DNA from: Alphaproteobacteria bacterium | GTDB lineage: Bacteria > Pseudomonadota > Alphaproteobacteria > Micavibrionales > Micavibrionaceae | Assembly (NCBI GenBank): GCA_016125135.1 | Contig: WGMJ01000015.1 | Coordinates: 1 to 58,866, forward strand | Reading direction: 5' to 3' | DNA length: 58,866 nucleotides | In this document: piece after piece, positions 1 through 8,753 of the stretch | How positions within the stretch are numbered: position 1 is the stretch's first letter | Layout of the letters: every line of letters starts with the position of its first letter | Notes under the pieces: generated by a model | Database searches by the model: none | Told to the model about the DNA's origin: nothing | What the model saw: the letters and a program-made list of their open reading frames with translations, nothing else | Program-made: the position numbers and the translations under genes

Positions 1-1334
1 ATAAAACGCCCGACCCGCTTTTAAGAGTGCCGGACTTCAAGATCGGGAAAACAGGGCTGGAGAAAGCCTATGAAAGCCATTTACGTGGCACAGCCGGCCG
101 CCTTGAGTATGAAGTGAATGTGGCGGGCAGGCAATTGCGCGAAGTGAACCGCATGGACCCTGTGCAAGGCGAACAACTCACATTAACGCTCGATGCCGAG
201 CTGCAGAAGATTATGTATGAGCGTTTATCACAAGAAAAAAGTGCCGCCGCAGTAGTGCTTGATGTACATACAGGTGAAATTTATGCCTGTGCTTCTTATC
301 CGGCTTTTGACCCGAATGATTTTTCGCAAGGGATTGAAGTGAATCTGTGGGAACGGTTGAATAATGACCGTGCATATCCGCTGAATAACAAGGCGTTTGG
401 CGGGCAGTATCCACCCGGCTCCACATTTAAAATGATGACGGCCATGGCGGGGCTTGAAGCGGGAGTAGGCCCGCAGAGAACAGTTTTTTGTCCAGGCCAT
501 TTCTTTTTGGGGAATAAGAAATTCCACTGCTGGAAACCCGGTGGCCATGGCACCGTTAATGTAAAAGATGCAATAGCGCATTCGTGCGATACCTATTTTT
601 ATAAAATAGCAACCGAGATTGGTATCGAGAAAATCGCAGAAACTTCGCGCAAATTCGGGCTTGGATCGGAATTCGGAACAGATATGCCCGAGGAAAAGGG
701 TGGTCTTATACCGGATCAGGCATGGAAACGGAAACGCTTCCCGCGTGATAAAAAGTGGCATCAGGGTGAGACCGTTGTAAATGCAATCGGGCAGGGTTAT
801 ATGCTGGCCACGCCACTACAGTTGGCTGTTATGACAGCGCGTATTGTTAACGGCGGCAAAGCGATCAAGCCATGGTTTGTTGCATACGAAAACAGCAAGC
901 CAACACTGCCTGCTAGTTTTGAAGATATGAAGGTGCGCAAACAAAATCTCGACATCGTTAAAGACGGTATGGTCCGCGTTGTTATGCCAGGTGGTACGGC
1001 AGCGGCCTCTCAAATTCAGGAAGAGGGTTGGCAAATGGGCGGTAAAACCGGTACATCGCAGGTGAAGGCGATTACAGCCAGCGAGCGCGCAGCAGGCTCA
1101 AGTTATACGCAAGAAAGCCTGCCATGGCATTTACGGCACCATGCGCTTTTTGTGGGCTTTGCCCCGCGTGACAATCCACGCTATGCAACGGCAGTTATTG
1201 TGGAGCATGGTATTGGTGGCTCCAAGGCGGCGGCACCAATTGCCAAAGAAATACTGCGCGAAGCGCAACGGCTTGATGTTGCAAATCGTAAGCCAACGCC
1301 CATACCGAAAGCGCAAGAGGGAGAAGCGGGATGA
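1..1334 (+). CDS. mrdA: Penicillin-binding protein 2 (transpeptidase), 5' end outside window
   Basis: Class B penicillin-binding protein that cross-links peptidoglycan during cell elongation, acting in the periplasm with RodA. The frame is open to the left edge (codons from base 3 read KTPDPLL before the GTG at 27), so the annotated start lies upstream and the N-terminal anchor is missing. Visible transpeptidase motifs, in order: STFK (catalytic Ser; STFK box after YPPG), SCD in AHSCDTYF (the SxN equivalent, as in PBP2), and KTGTSQ. The stop overlaps the rodA start as ATGA, so the pair is translationally coupled, as in the usual mrdA-rodA operon. Identification is firm; only the N-terminus is unknown. 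Confidence 0.96.
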   Translation, partial: KTPDPLLRVPDFKIGKTGLEKAYESHLRGTAGRLEYEVNVAGRQLREVNRMDPVQGEQLTLTLDAELQKIMYERLSQEKSAAAVVLDVHTGEIYACASYPAFDPNDFSQGIEVNLWERLNNDRAYPLNNKAFGGQYPPGSTFKMMTAMAGLEAGVGPQRTVFCPGHFFLGNKKFHCWKPGGHGTVNVKDAIAHSCDTYFYKIATEIGIEKIAETSRKFGLGSEFGTDMPEEKGGLIPDQAWKRKRFPRDKKWHQGETVVNAIGQGYMLATPLQLAVMTARIVNGGKAIKPWFVAYENSKPTLPASFEDMKVRKQNLDIVKDGMVRVVMPGGTAAASQIQEEGWQMGGKTGTSQVKAITASERAAGSSYTQESLPWHLRHHALFVGFAPRDNPRYATAVIVEHGIGGSKAAAPIAKEILREAQRLDVANRKPTPIPKAQEGEAG

Positions 1335-2452
1335 TCCTTCTACGTAGTGAAAACCAGCTTCTTTATAAGCTTTCCCAGATCAACTGGGTGCAGGTAATTT
1401 TTATTTGGCTTGTAGCAATCGTTGGCTTTCTGGCGATGTATTCGGCGGGTGGTGGTAGTCTGTCGCCATGGGCCGAGCGTCAGATCCCGCGCTTTATTTT
1501 TGCATTTTTCCTGATGCTTGCTGTTGCGGTTGTTGATATCAGAATATGGCACCGGCTTGCATATCCGTTTTACGGCGTATGTGTGTTGATGTTGGTGGCG
1601 GTTGATATTTTTGGTCATATCGGCATGGGTGCGCAACGCTGGCTTAACTTGGGGGTCATGAAAATCCAGCCTTCGGAATTGATGAAGATCGCATCTATCC
1701 TCGCGCTAGCGCGGTATTTCCATGGTGGTTCTGTAGAGAACTGGAAAAACATCCGCTATCTACTCATTCCTATTGCCATGGTCGGGTTGCCGTTTTTGCT
1801 GGTTGCTGTACAGCCTGACCTAGGTACGGGCGGTATGTTGATGCTGGGCGGTGTGATCATGTTCTTTATTGCGGGTGTGCCCATGTGGATGTTTCTTGTC
1901 AGTGGTGGTGCGGCATTGGCCGCACTTCCTGTTGCATGGTCGGTTTTGCACGATTACCAAAAGCAGCGCGTTCTTACATTTTTAAATCCGGAGAGCGATC
2001 CGCTGGGGGCGGGCTACCATATTATCCAGTCTAAAATTGCCCTTGGCTCTGGCGGCATATTAGGCAAGGGGCTTTTGCAGGGAACACAAAGCCGTTTGAA
2101 CTTCTTACCTGAAAAACAAACTGATTTTGTATTCACACTGTGGACGGAAGAGACAGGTTTGTTGGGTGGTGTATCGCTTCTTTTATTCTTCGGCGGTATT
2201 ATTTTCAGCGGGCTGTGGATGGCCTTACGCACACGCACCCCGTTTGCCCAGATGGTTATATTCGGGCTGGTCGGCAATTTTTCGCTCTATGCTTTTATTA
2301 ACGTGGCCATGGTGATGGGCCTTATCCCGGTTGTGGGTATACCTCTGCCGCTTATATCCTACGGGGGCACAGCCATGCTGGCTTTAATGATTGGTTTTGG
2401 CCTTGTGCAATCCGCTTATATCCATAGAGACGCAAAACTCCCAAGAAGTTAG
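1331..2452 (+). CDS. rodA: Rod shape-determining protein RodA (SEDS glycosyltransferase)
   Basis: SEDS-family integral membrane peptidoglycan polymerase that works with PBP2 in lateral wall synthesis. The 373 residues form about ten hydrophobic segments. Family signatures visible include GAQRWLNLG followed by QPSELMKIA, QPDLGTG in the middle, the ESDPLGAGYHIIQSKIALGSGG block and the C-terminal PLISYGGTAML. Length is normal for RodA (about 370). The ATG overlaps the mrdA stop codon by four bases. FtsW is the alternative SEDS protein, but the neighbour mrdA and the length point to RodA. Confidence 0.97.
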   Translation: MILLRSENQLLYKLSQINWVQVIFIWLVAIVGFLAMYSAGGGSLSPWAERQIPRFIFAFFLMLAVAVVDIRIWHRLAYPFYGVCVLMLVAVDIFGHIGMGAQRWLNLGVMKIQPSELMKIASILALARYFHGGSVENWKNIRYLLIPIAMVGLPFLLVAVQPDLGTGGMLMLGGVIMFFIAGVPMWMFLVSGGAALAALPVAWSVLHDYQKQRVLTFLNPESDPLGAGYHIIQSKIALGSGGILGKGLLQGTQSRLNFLPEKQTDFVFTLWTEETGLLGGVSLLLFFGGIIFSGLWMALRTRTPFAQMVIFGLVGNFSLYAFINVAMVMGLIPVVGIPLPLISYGGTAMLALMIGFGLVQSAYIHRDAKLPRS

Positions 2453-2508
2453 CGCGTTAATATGCATAATGCTTGACGGGAGGGCATTCAGCGCCTAGAA
2501 ACAAGCCT

Positions 2509-3912
2509 ATGTCACAAAGAAAAAAACCATCCATTATGGCGGTTGAAACCGCAGTTGTTGATTTACAATATACCGAGAACGCTGGTGATGCGGCGTTGAA
2601 AGACGAGTTTTTCGGCCATCTGCTTGAGCTGATTACAGAAGCAGGGCGCACGCCGCTTTTTGATGAAAACCCGCGCAAGGGTGATATGCGCCTTGTCCCG
2701 GCCGAGGATTTTGACGCAGCGCTTATTGTTTTTGCAAAGAAAAAACAAATTGCTTTTGATGATACCCTGGCACCACAAGCACAAGCCAAGAAGATACGTG
2801 ATTATCTTTTTGGGCCGGCTTTTGCAACAGCAGGCGGGTCACTGGCGAATACATTACACGGGATTGTAACATCACGCGTGAATGGTGAACCGCTGGTTGA
2901 TGGGCATTTTGTAACAGCGGTTGGAACGTGCGAGAGCGCACAAAGTTTTATCGATTCCCTTCCAGATAATCTGCATTATCATCAGGAGGGGCGGCAGATG
3001 GAATGTCACGTCTTCCCGCTTGATGGGGATCGTATTCTGATTACAGCACCTTCGAGTGAAAACCCAGCAGAGGCGCATATCGCCAAAGCAATTGAAACCT
3101 ATCCTGAACTTCATGCACAAGACCGCATTATGATCGGGGGCTTTTTATATTTCACCCCCAGCTTTGAGAAAGTCTTTGACCAGATTGAAGAATTTCTAAC
3201 GGCACAGCCTTTAGAACACAGGCCCACATTAGCAATTACGGCCGCTGCACAAGTTGTTGCTGCCTCAGACCGGTATCAAGAGCGTATTTTCCGCCTTGTC
3301 GATATGGCGAACACAGTTATTCACGGCAATGCCGGCGAGTTTCGGAGACTTTTGAGTCTTGATACAGAATGGCGCAAGCCTTTTGAAGCTGATTTTGCGG
3401 GGCTCCGCGGCGATGCACTTGAAACAGCAAAAGATAATCACACAGCGTATAAAAAAGCCAAAGATGCTGCAAATGAGGTTGCATTTGCCCATGCACGCGA
3501 TATATGTCAGGCCACGCACTATAACGGCACGACCTTACGCTTTGTTGTCACAGATGGGGCGCGTAGTACGTCTGTTATAAGTGCTGAGGGAGTGCAAAGA
3601 TTCTATCCTTTAAACATCAGCCGCTCGGCGATCGTGAATACAGTGGGCGCGGGTGATAGTGCCGCTGCGGGGTTCAATCTGAGTGATTTATATGGTCTTC
3701 CGCATGAAATTTCGGTTGGCTTCGGTAGCGCACTGGCATCACGTGTTATACAGCAGGCTGCGGCGCGGCTTGATGAAGCCCAGTGGGCGCATATTGGAGC
3801 AAATATAAGAACAAGTGGTGCGCTTTCATATGCGCCTTTTGAACTACAGCCGTGGTTGATTCAGGCTTCGGGTGTCAAGATACCCGAGTTCGCAGCTACG
3901 CCGCATCCTTAA
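2509..3912 (+). CDS. PfkB-family carbohydrate/nucleoside kinase
   Basis: Predicted ribokinase/adenosine-kinase-type ATP-dependent kinase. The C-terminal PfkB signature NTVGAGDSAAAGF carries the anion hole and the catalytic Asp. GGSLANTLHG near residue 110 resembles the substrate-binding GG motif of adenosine kinases, and VTDGARST precedes the ATP site. At 467 residues it is clearly longer than the usual 300-340; the extra length lies in the N-terminal ~75 residues and in an Ala/Lys-rich helical stretch around residues 290-330. I chose the ATG at 2509 because the frame upstream can only begin at a TTG; no strong Shine-Dalgarno is visible for either. It converges on grxD and overlaps it by 17 bases. 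The substrate cannot be stated. Confidence 0.8.
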   Translation: MSQRKKPSIMAVETAVVDLQYTENAGDAALKDEFFGHLLELITEAGRTPLFDENPRKGDMRLVPAEDFDAALIVFAKKKQIAFDDTLAPQAQAKKIRDYLFGPAFATAGGSLANTLHGIVTSRVNGEPLVDGHFVTAVGTCESAQSFIDSLPDNLHYHQEGRQMECHVFPLDGDRILITAPSSENPAEAHIAKAIETYPELHAQDRIMIGGFLYFTPSFEKVFDQIEEFLTAQPLEHRPTLAITAAAQVVAASDRYQERIFRLVDMANTVIHGNAGEFRRLLSLDTEWRKPFEADFAGLRGDALETAKDNHTAYKKAKDAANEVAFAHARDICQATHYNGTTLRFVVTDGARSTSVISAEGVQRFYPLNISRSAIVNTVGAGDSAAAGFNLSDLYGLPHEISVGFGSALASRVIQQAAARLDEAQWAHIGANIRTSGALSYAPFELQPWLIQASGVKIPEFAATPHP

Positions 3913-4234
3913 ACTGAATTTGCTTTTCTTTCAGGAATGATTGTAATTCGCCGCTCTGGTACATCTCGCGGACAATATCACAGCCACCAACAAACTCGCC
4001 CTTGATGAAGAGTTGTGGGATCGTGGGCCAGTTATTGTATTCTTTGATACCTTGGCGAATGTCGTCATTTTCAAGCACGTTGTAAGCTGTGAAGTTTATG
4101 CCAAGATTGTTTAGAATCTGGACAACTGCTGCAGAGAAGCCGCACATAGGAATTTCGCTTGTGCCTTTCATGTATACAACAACATCGTTTGCCTGTAGTT
4201 GCTGTTTGATGGTTTCGAATATCGGGTTGGTCAT
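3896..4234 (-). CDS. grxD: Monothiol glutaredoxin Grx4/GrxD family
   Basis: Cytosolic monothiol glutaredoxin that binds a glutathione-ligated [2Fe-2S] cluster and works with BolA proteins in iron-sulfur trafficking. The active-site CGFS sits at residues 31-34 in MCGFSAAVVQIL, followed by WPTIPQLFIKGEFVGGCDI, which holds the cis-Pro and the glutathione-binding GG. Length of 112 residues is standard. It lies 27 bases downstream of the bolA homologue on the same strand, the typical BolA-Grx4 operon, which supports their joint role. Confidence 0.96.
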   Translation of the reverse strand: MTNPIFETIKQQLQANDVVVYMKGTSEIPMCGFSAAVVQILNNLGINFTAYNVLENDDIRQGIKEYNNWPTIPQLFIKGEFVGGCDIVREMYQSGELQSFLKEKQIQFKDAA

Positions 4235-4261
4235 GTTTTTCTCCTTGGTACGCAGTGTTAC

Positions 4262-4498
4262 TTAATTTTGGGGCGATTCTGTTTTGATGGACAAGGCATG
4301 AAGCTCGTTCCCCATTTTGCCCTGCAGGGCCGCATACACCAACTGGTGTTGTTGAACCCTGCTTTTCCCTTGAAAAGCCGATGAGACGATTTTAACGGCC
4401 CAGTGGTCGTTGTCACCTGCCAGATCCTCGATTGTTATTATACATTCGGGTAGCCCGGCTTCCAAAAGGCCTATAATTTCGTTTTTTTCCAAGGGCAT
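4262..4498 (-). CDS. bolA: BolA family transcription/Fe-S regulator
   Basis: Small BolA-like protein of 78 residues, partner of the monothiol glutaredoxin encoded next. The class II KH-like fold is suggested by IIGLLEAGLPECIITIEDLAGDNDHWAVKIVSSAFQGKSRVQQHQLVYAAL, with the FQGKSRVQQHQLVY helix and the conserved His that ligates the shared cluster. The length fits the short BolA/IbaG subgroup rather than long E. coli BolA, so the symbol is approximate. The region upstream (4499-4583) is very AT-rich and separates it from a divergent small gene. Confidence 0.9.
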   Translation of the reverse strand: MPLEKNEIIGLLEAGLPECIITIEDLAGDNDHWAVKIVSSAFQGKSRVQQHQLVYAALQGKMGNELHALSIKTESPQN

Positions 4499-4583
4499 CG
4501 CAGTTTTTTGTTTTAAATATGTTAAAATTATGTAAAGATTAACATATCGTTAACAAAAAAGCAAAAGAAATAGGGGGCACACG

Positions 4584-4877
4584 ATGCTAGCCTGGATGAT
4601 GATTGACCGCGAAGGGTCTATTTGTATCAACTATTGCGATGATGACGCCGATAAACAAATACCCGTTTCTTTTAAATATGATGCAAAAGGCCAGGCGCTC
4701 TTCCTCTCGCTGGCTGATGGCAGTCAAAAATGCATCTGCTCGAAGGTCACAAGCCGCATAGAAGACTGTATTGTAAAGGCTGACGAGATATTGCTCAAAA
4801 CTATTGCAGTCAATCAAACGACTGCATGTGATTATAAATTACTCCCACTAGAACGTGCTTACGGCACTTTGCATTAG
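4584..4877 (+). CDS. Small hypothetical protein, 97 aa
   Basis: Unrecognised cytosolic protein of 97 residues without signal peptide or membrane segment. It starts at an ATG preceded by a G-rich Shine-Dalgarno-like stretch (GGGGG eight bases upstream), which supports translation. The sequence contains several Cys (INYCDDD, QKCICSK, RIEDC, TTACDY) and is of mixed alpha/beta character. It is divergent from bolA and followed by about 260 bases of non-coding sequence with a terminator. I cannot assign a function. Confidence 0.6.
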   Translation: MLAWMMIDREGSICINYCDDDADKQIPVSFKYDAKGQALFLSLADGSQKCICSKVTSRIEDCIVKADEILLKTIAVNQTTACDYKLLPLERAYGTLH

Positions 4878-5078
4878 TAGATTCTGTTAAGTTTCAAAGG
4901 CTTTGGTGGAAAAGCAGAAAAGTTCCAAAGATTCCTGTTGAAAACTCATAGCTGGTATGCAATAAACAAAAAGTCAGCAGAGATAGAAGGATTTTTAGGG
5001 TTTCACTTAGGACAAGTGTCTCTTTAAATAGCTGATCCTGCGAGTTGAATTAGGGAAATCAAACTGCGTAAATCTTGT

Positions 5079-5109
5079 AAAAAAGCCTCAGACTTTCGAA
5101 GGCTTTTTT
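5079..5109. terminator. Bidirectional rho-independent terminator
   Basis: A 10-bp perfect stem (AAAAAAGCCT with AGGCTTTTTT) around an 11-base loop, with A-tracts on one side and T-tracts on the other, so it can work in both directions. It lies between the end of the 97-aa gene and the end of the convergent zeta-subunit gene. The rest of 4878-5141 shows no reading frame I would defend. Confidence 0.8.
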
Positions 5110-5141
5110 TCTGGGAAATTTCTTAATTAACGTAATATTTT

Positions 5142-5468
5142 TTAGGCGGCTTCAGCAGTAATCTGTTTATACGCCTCTGCCATGAATCCTTGCATCTTTT
5201 GCGTGAGGTCTTGCTCCGTCAGATTCGCGCCTTTTGTTTGCGCGTCTGCCAAAACCTTCTTGTAAACATCACCAAAGCCCGGCTCATCAAGATTCGACCC
5301 GACAACTTCCTTGGCGTAGGTTTCTGCGGCAGCGCCGCTTATACCGAATTGACCTGCAATCCAAAGGCCCAGCAATTTGCATGCGCGTGCTTCTACACGG
5401 AACTTGGTTTGTTCGTCCATGGCGAACTTGGCTTCAAACGCTTTTTCGCGGTCATCGAATTCTGTCAT
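5142..5468 (-). CDS. ATP synthase inhibitor zeta subunit (DUF1476 family)
   Basis: Alphaproteobacterial zeta subunit, a four-helix protein whose N-terminal region blocks rotation of F1-ATPase in the hydrolysis direction (known from Paracoccus denitrificans). The family signature is clear: FDDREKAFEAKFAMDEQ at residues 4-20, then ACKLLGLWIAGQFGISG and a C-terminal helix QKMQGFMAEAYKQI. The 108-residue length is typical. It is divergent from purC, the arrangement usual in alphaproteobacteria. The F1 operon lies about 47 kb away in this window, and its epsilon subunit lacks the C-terminal inhibitory helices. Confidence 0.92.
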   Translation of the reverse strand: MTEFDDREKAFEAKFAMDEQTKFRVEARACKLLGLWIAGQFGISGAAAETYAKEVVGSNLDEPGFGDVYKKVLADAQTKGANLTEQDLTQKMQGFMAEAYKQITAEAA

Positions 5469-5558
5469 TTTATGGCTCCTGTTATGGAGATTGAATTAAC
5501 ATTTACCGTGCTATATTTCCATGGTTAAATTCACCAAAGAAGCAAGCACAGGTGTAAT

Positions 5559-6428
5559 ATGTGGAAGGGCAATCTTACGTCAAAGCGCCGTCAGGCCTAT
5601 GATGGTAAATCAAAGACATTATATGAAGGCCCCGAAGCCGAAACCTATGTCCAGTATTTCAAGGACACAATTACTTCTACACATGCTGAGAAAAAGGGCG
5701 TGTATTCGGGCAAGGGCGTTTTGTGTAACCGTATCTCGGCGCACTTGATGACCAAGCTGGAAGCTATTGGTATTCCAACGCATTTTATCCGTTCCATCAA
5801 CATGCGCGAGCAGCTTGTACATAAGCTCGACATGATCCCGCTAGAAGTTACAGTGCGGAATATCGCAGCAGGAGAGTTGGTTAGCAAATTCGATGTCAAA
5901 GAGGGAACAGTCCTGCCACGCCCGATCGTCGAGTTCCATTTGAAAAACGACAAGCTCCGTGACCCAATGGTTTGTGAAGACCATATTGTTGCCTTCAACT
6001 GGGCTGACCCATACGAGCTAGAAGAAATCGTTATGATGGTCTGGCGCATCAATGATTACCTGAATGGGTTGTTCTCGGGTATCGGTGTGAAGCTTGTTGA
6101 TTTCAAGGTCGAGTTCGGCCGCATGTGGGGTGAAGATGACGAGCTGTATATTATTCTGGCTGATGAAATTTCCCCCGATGTTTGCCGTCTATGGGACGCA
6201 AAGACAGACGAGAAGCTGGACAAGGATTTATTCCGTGAGGGCAAAGACGGCGTTGTTGAAGCCTATCAGGAGATTGCGAAGCGCTTGGGCCTGATTCCCG
6301 AGAGTGGAATTCTGGAAGGTGGCAATATGAACGAGCAGATAGCCGCACAGCTTGGCGAGATCGAGAATGTTGTTTCGCCTGATCGTCGTAAGCTGCGTAG
6401 TATTAAAACACCCCCAAGGAAAAGCTAA
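5559..6428 (+). CDS. purC: Phosphoribosylaminoimidazole-succinocarboxamide synthase
   Basis: SAICAR synthetase, the purine step that joins aspartate to CAIR using ATP. Family motifs read in order: RRQAYDGKSKTLYEGPE (nucleotide-binding loop), KGVLCNRISAHLM, LEVTVRNIAAGELVSKFDVKEG, DEISPDVCRLWD. The ATG at 5559 has AGGTG at a suitable distance. The C-terminal ~30 residues after the usual end (from GNMNEQIAAQ) form a short extra helix, leading to 289 residues against the usual ~255. The stop overlaps the purS start by one base, so both are co-translated. Confidence 0.96.
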   Translation: MWKGNLTSKRRQAYDGKSKTLYEGPEAETYVQYFKDTITSTHAEKKGVYSGKGVLCNRISAHLMTKLEAIGIPTHFIRSINMREQLVHKLDMIPLEVTVRNIAAGELVSKFDVKEGTVLPRPIVEFHLKNDKLRDPMVCEDHIVAFNWADPYELEEIVMMVWRINDYLNGLFSGIGVKLVDFKVEFGRMWGEDDELYIILADEISPDVCRLWDAKTDEKLDKDLFREGKDGVVEAYQEIAKRLGLIPESGILEGGNMNEQIAAQLGEIENVVSPDRRKLRSIKTPPRKS

Positions 6429-6676
6429 TGCGTGCTGTTGTTACAATCATGCCACGGCGTGACCGCACCGATGAAAAAGGCGAAGCGTTGCATCAGGCCA
6501 TGCAAAAGCAGGGGGCCAGCGGTGTAAAGTCTGTTAGACAGGGAAATATCATTCTGCTCGAGATGGAAGAGGGCGCGACACCTGAAAATGTGAATGATCT
6601 TTGTCTCAACTATCTGGTTGATAGTGAGGTTGAGGATTTTGAGGTGATCTTTGAAGGCGCGGCGGAGCAAGAATGA
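6428..6676 (+). CDS. purS: Phosphoribosylformylglycinamidine synthase subunit PurS
   Basis: Small 82-residue subunit of the three-part FGAM synthase (PurS-PurQ-PurL) of purine synthesis; PurS bridges the glutaminase and the synthetase. The sequence shows the typical N-terminal strand, a helix, the VKSVRQGNIILLEMEE centre and the C-terminal VEDFEVIFE. It begins inside the purC stop and its own stop overlaps the following methyltransferase start as ATGA. purQ and purL, which often follow, are not here. Confidence 0.92.
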   Translation: MRAVVTIMPRRDRTDEKGEALHQAMQKQGASGVKSVRQGNIILLEMEEGATPENVNDLCLNYLVDSEVEDFEVIFEGAAEQE

Positions 6677-7587
6677 GCTTCCATGATTTTGACGAGTTTC
6701 TGGCGGAAGGAAAAAAGCCGCTTTCATTTAAAGACGGCATTCCCCGCTTTACACCTGACGAATCATACTCCACAGGCAATTTTGCGCTGTTGCGTGAAAA
6801 TCATGCGACTTTACAGCTGGATAGTAAAAACGGCACGACAGACCGCCGTGATACAATTCTTGATCGAACGAAATGGTCACCGGAATTCTTCAAGGGAAAA
6901 ACAATTCTTGAATGTGGGTGCGGTGCCGGGCCTGATACCGAGATTTTGCGTGGCTTTGGCGCACGTGTCATGGCGGTTGATATTGCCGGTGTTGATATCG
7001 CCAAGCGTAATTTGGGGGATGATGACGGCGTACAGTTTGTGCAGGCAAGCATTATGGATTTGCCGTTCAAGCCACAAAGCTTTGATATTGTTTTTTGCCA
7101 CCGTGTTATCATGCATACGCCTGCACCCGAGAAAACGCTTGATCATATTCTGCAGTTTGTAAAACCGGGTGGCGCAATTTTTATTCACTCTTATGCTTCA
7201 GGCCCTGCACAGACATGGCGCTGGAAATATCCGCTACGGCCGTTCACCAAAAAGCTGGACCCTGAAAAACTTTATAATTTCATATGTGGTTACGCACACG
7301 GCGCTTTCAAGGTAACGTCAGCATTACGCAAGATACCGGGCGGGCGGGTTATTAATCATGTGCTTATTCCTTTTATGAATTTCAGGCATGCAAAACAGTT
7401 TAAAAACCTGACTGACGAGCAGGTTATTGAAATCGGTGTGCATGATACATTTGACGCCCTCAGCCCCCCTTACGACAAACCTATCCCGCCACAAACCATG
7501 CTGAAATATGCCCATAAGCACGGGCTGGATAATGTAGAGCTTGAAAAGCGCCAGATGGTGACTTTATTGCGGACAAAAGCCGCCTGA
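6673..7587 (+). CDS. Class I SAM-dependent methyltransferase
   Basis: Predicted methyltransferase of 304 residues. The AdoMet-binding motif I is ILECGCGAGPD at residues 78-88; the acidic residue ending strand 2 is D103 in VMAVDIAG, followed by VQFVQASIMDLPF (motif with the adenine-binding Asp) and FDIVFCHRVIMHTP. A ~80-residue C-terminal region after KPGGAIFIHSYASG is helical and may bind substrate. The ATGA overlap with purS shows translational coupling to purine genes, but the substrate is unknown. UbiE/Coq5-type and small-molecule methyltransferases share this pattern. Confidence 0.75.
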   Translation: MSFHDFDEFLAEGKKPLSFKDGIPRFTPDESYSTGNFALLRENHATLQLDSKNGTTDRRDTILDRTKWSPEFFKGKTILECGCGAGPDTEILRGFGARVMAVDIAGVDIAKRNLGDDDGVQFVQASIMDLPFKPQSFDIVFCHRVIMHTPAPEKTLDHILQFVKPGGAIFIHSYASGPAQTWRWKYPLRPFTKKLDPEKLYNFICGYAHGAFKVTSALRKIPGGRVINHVLIPFMNFRHAKQFKNLTDEQVIEIGVHDTFDALSPPYDKPIPPQTMLKYAHKHGLDNVELEKRQMVTLLRTKAA

Positions 7588-7626
7588 CCTGTTGATTGCA
7601 GGGCGCTGCCTGCTATAGTTTCCCCC

Positions 7627-8739
7627 ATGTCTGACAATGTACAGAAAACCCCGCTTCATGCGGCCCATATTGCTGCAAATGCCAAAATGGGCGCATTCGC
7701 TGGCTATGACATGCCGCTTTATTATCCGCTCGGGGTGATGAAGGAGCATGAATGGACACGCACACATTGCGGCCTCTTTGATGTTTCCCACATGGGGCAG
7801 GCCTTGATTGAAGGTGAGAATGTCGGCGTGTTTCTCGAACGGCTCACACCATCTGCCTTTCAAACACTCAAACAAAATGCTGCGCGTTATACCGTACTCA
7901 CAAATGCAGAGGGTGGTATTATTGATGACCTTATCATTACGCGCCTGAGCGAGAATAAATATTTCATGGTCCTCAATGCTGGCTGCAAGGAAAAAGATAT
8001 CGCATGGATCAAACAGAGCCTCCCTGCGAATATTCAATTTACACCACTGCCCGAAAAGGCCTTGGTTGCGATACAGGGGCCGCAGGCCGAGCAAGTGATC
8101 CGCGAGAGCTGCGGAATTGATCTCTCGGTACTTGGTTATATGAAGCTGACAGAGGCGGTTATTGAAGGCGAAACGGTTTTCATTAGTCGCCTTGGCTATA
8201 CGGGTGAAGATGGTTTCGAGATATCGGTATCAGATAAAAAGGCTGAAACTGTATGGAACAAGCTTGCAGCGCACTCAGCCGCGCAACCTGTTGGCCTTGC
8301 CGCACGTGATAGTTTGCGCCTTGAAATGGGTTATTGCCTTTACAGCCATGATATTGATGAGACGACATCGCCGGTTGAAGCAGATCTAACATGGACATTC
8401 CGCAAGAATAATTTTGAATTTATAGGCTGCGAAAGAATTAAGCGCGAGCTTGCCGAGGGCGCAAAGCGTAAACGTGTTGGCTTCCGCCTGCTTGAGAAGG
8501 GTGTGGCGCGTGAGCATTGTAAAGTGCAGGATGTAAACGGGCGTAAAGTGGGCGAGATTACAAGCGGCGGCTTTTCGCCGACACTGCAAATGGGCCTCGG
8601 GCAAATTTATGTTGAGGCGCCTGCAAGCACTGTGGGTACAAAAATAAATATTCTTGTGCGGGATAAGCTTGTGGCAGCTGAAGTAGCTGCCATGCCCTTC
8701 TTGCAACCAAAAACAAAAACGACAGTCAAAGCGGCGTAG
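7627..8739 (+). CDS. gcvT: Aminomethyltransferase, glycine cleavage T protein
   Basis: Tetrahydrofolate-dependent T protein of the glycine cleavage complex, releasing ammonia and forming methylene-THF from the H-protein aminomethyl group. Recognised from TPLHAAHIAANAKMGAFAGYDMP at the N-terminus, GLFDVSHMGQ, RYTVLTNAEGGIIDDLII and the typical SGGFSPTLQMGLG near the C-terminus. The 370-residue length is normal. It heads the gcv operon; only 39 bases separate it from the methyltransferase upstream, too short for a tandem glycine riboswitch. Confidence 0.97.
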   Translation: MSDNVQKTPLHAAHIAANAKMGAFAGYDMPLYYPLGVMKEHEWTRTHCGLFDVSHMGQALIEGENVGVFLERLTPSAFQTLKQNAARYTVLTNAEGGIIDDLIITRLSENKYFMVLNAGCKEKDIAWIKQSLPANIQFTPLPEKALVAIQGPQAEQVIRESCGIDLSVLGYMKLTEAVIEGETVFISRLGYTGEDGFEISVSDKKAETVWNKLAAHSAAQPVGLAARDSLRLEMGYCLYSHDIDETTSPVEADLTWTFRKNNFEFIGCERIKRELAEGAKRKRVGFRLLEKGVAREHCKVQDVNGRKVGEITSGGFSPTLQMGLGQIYVEAPASTVGTKINILVRDKLVAAEVAAMPFLQPKTKTTVKAA

Positions 8740-8753
8740 TAAGGAGTAAGGCT

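Noticed and set aside
7588-7626. Glycine riboswitch before gcvT
   Set aside because: The gap is only 39 bases; no tandem aptamer can fit.
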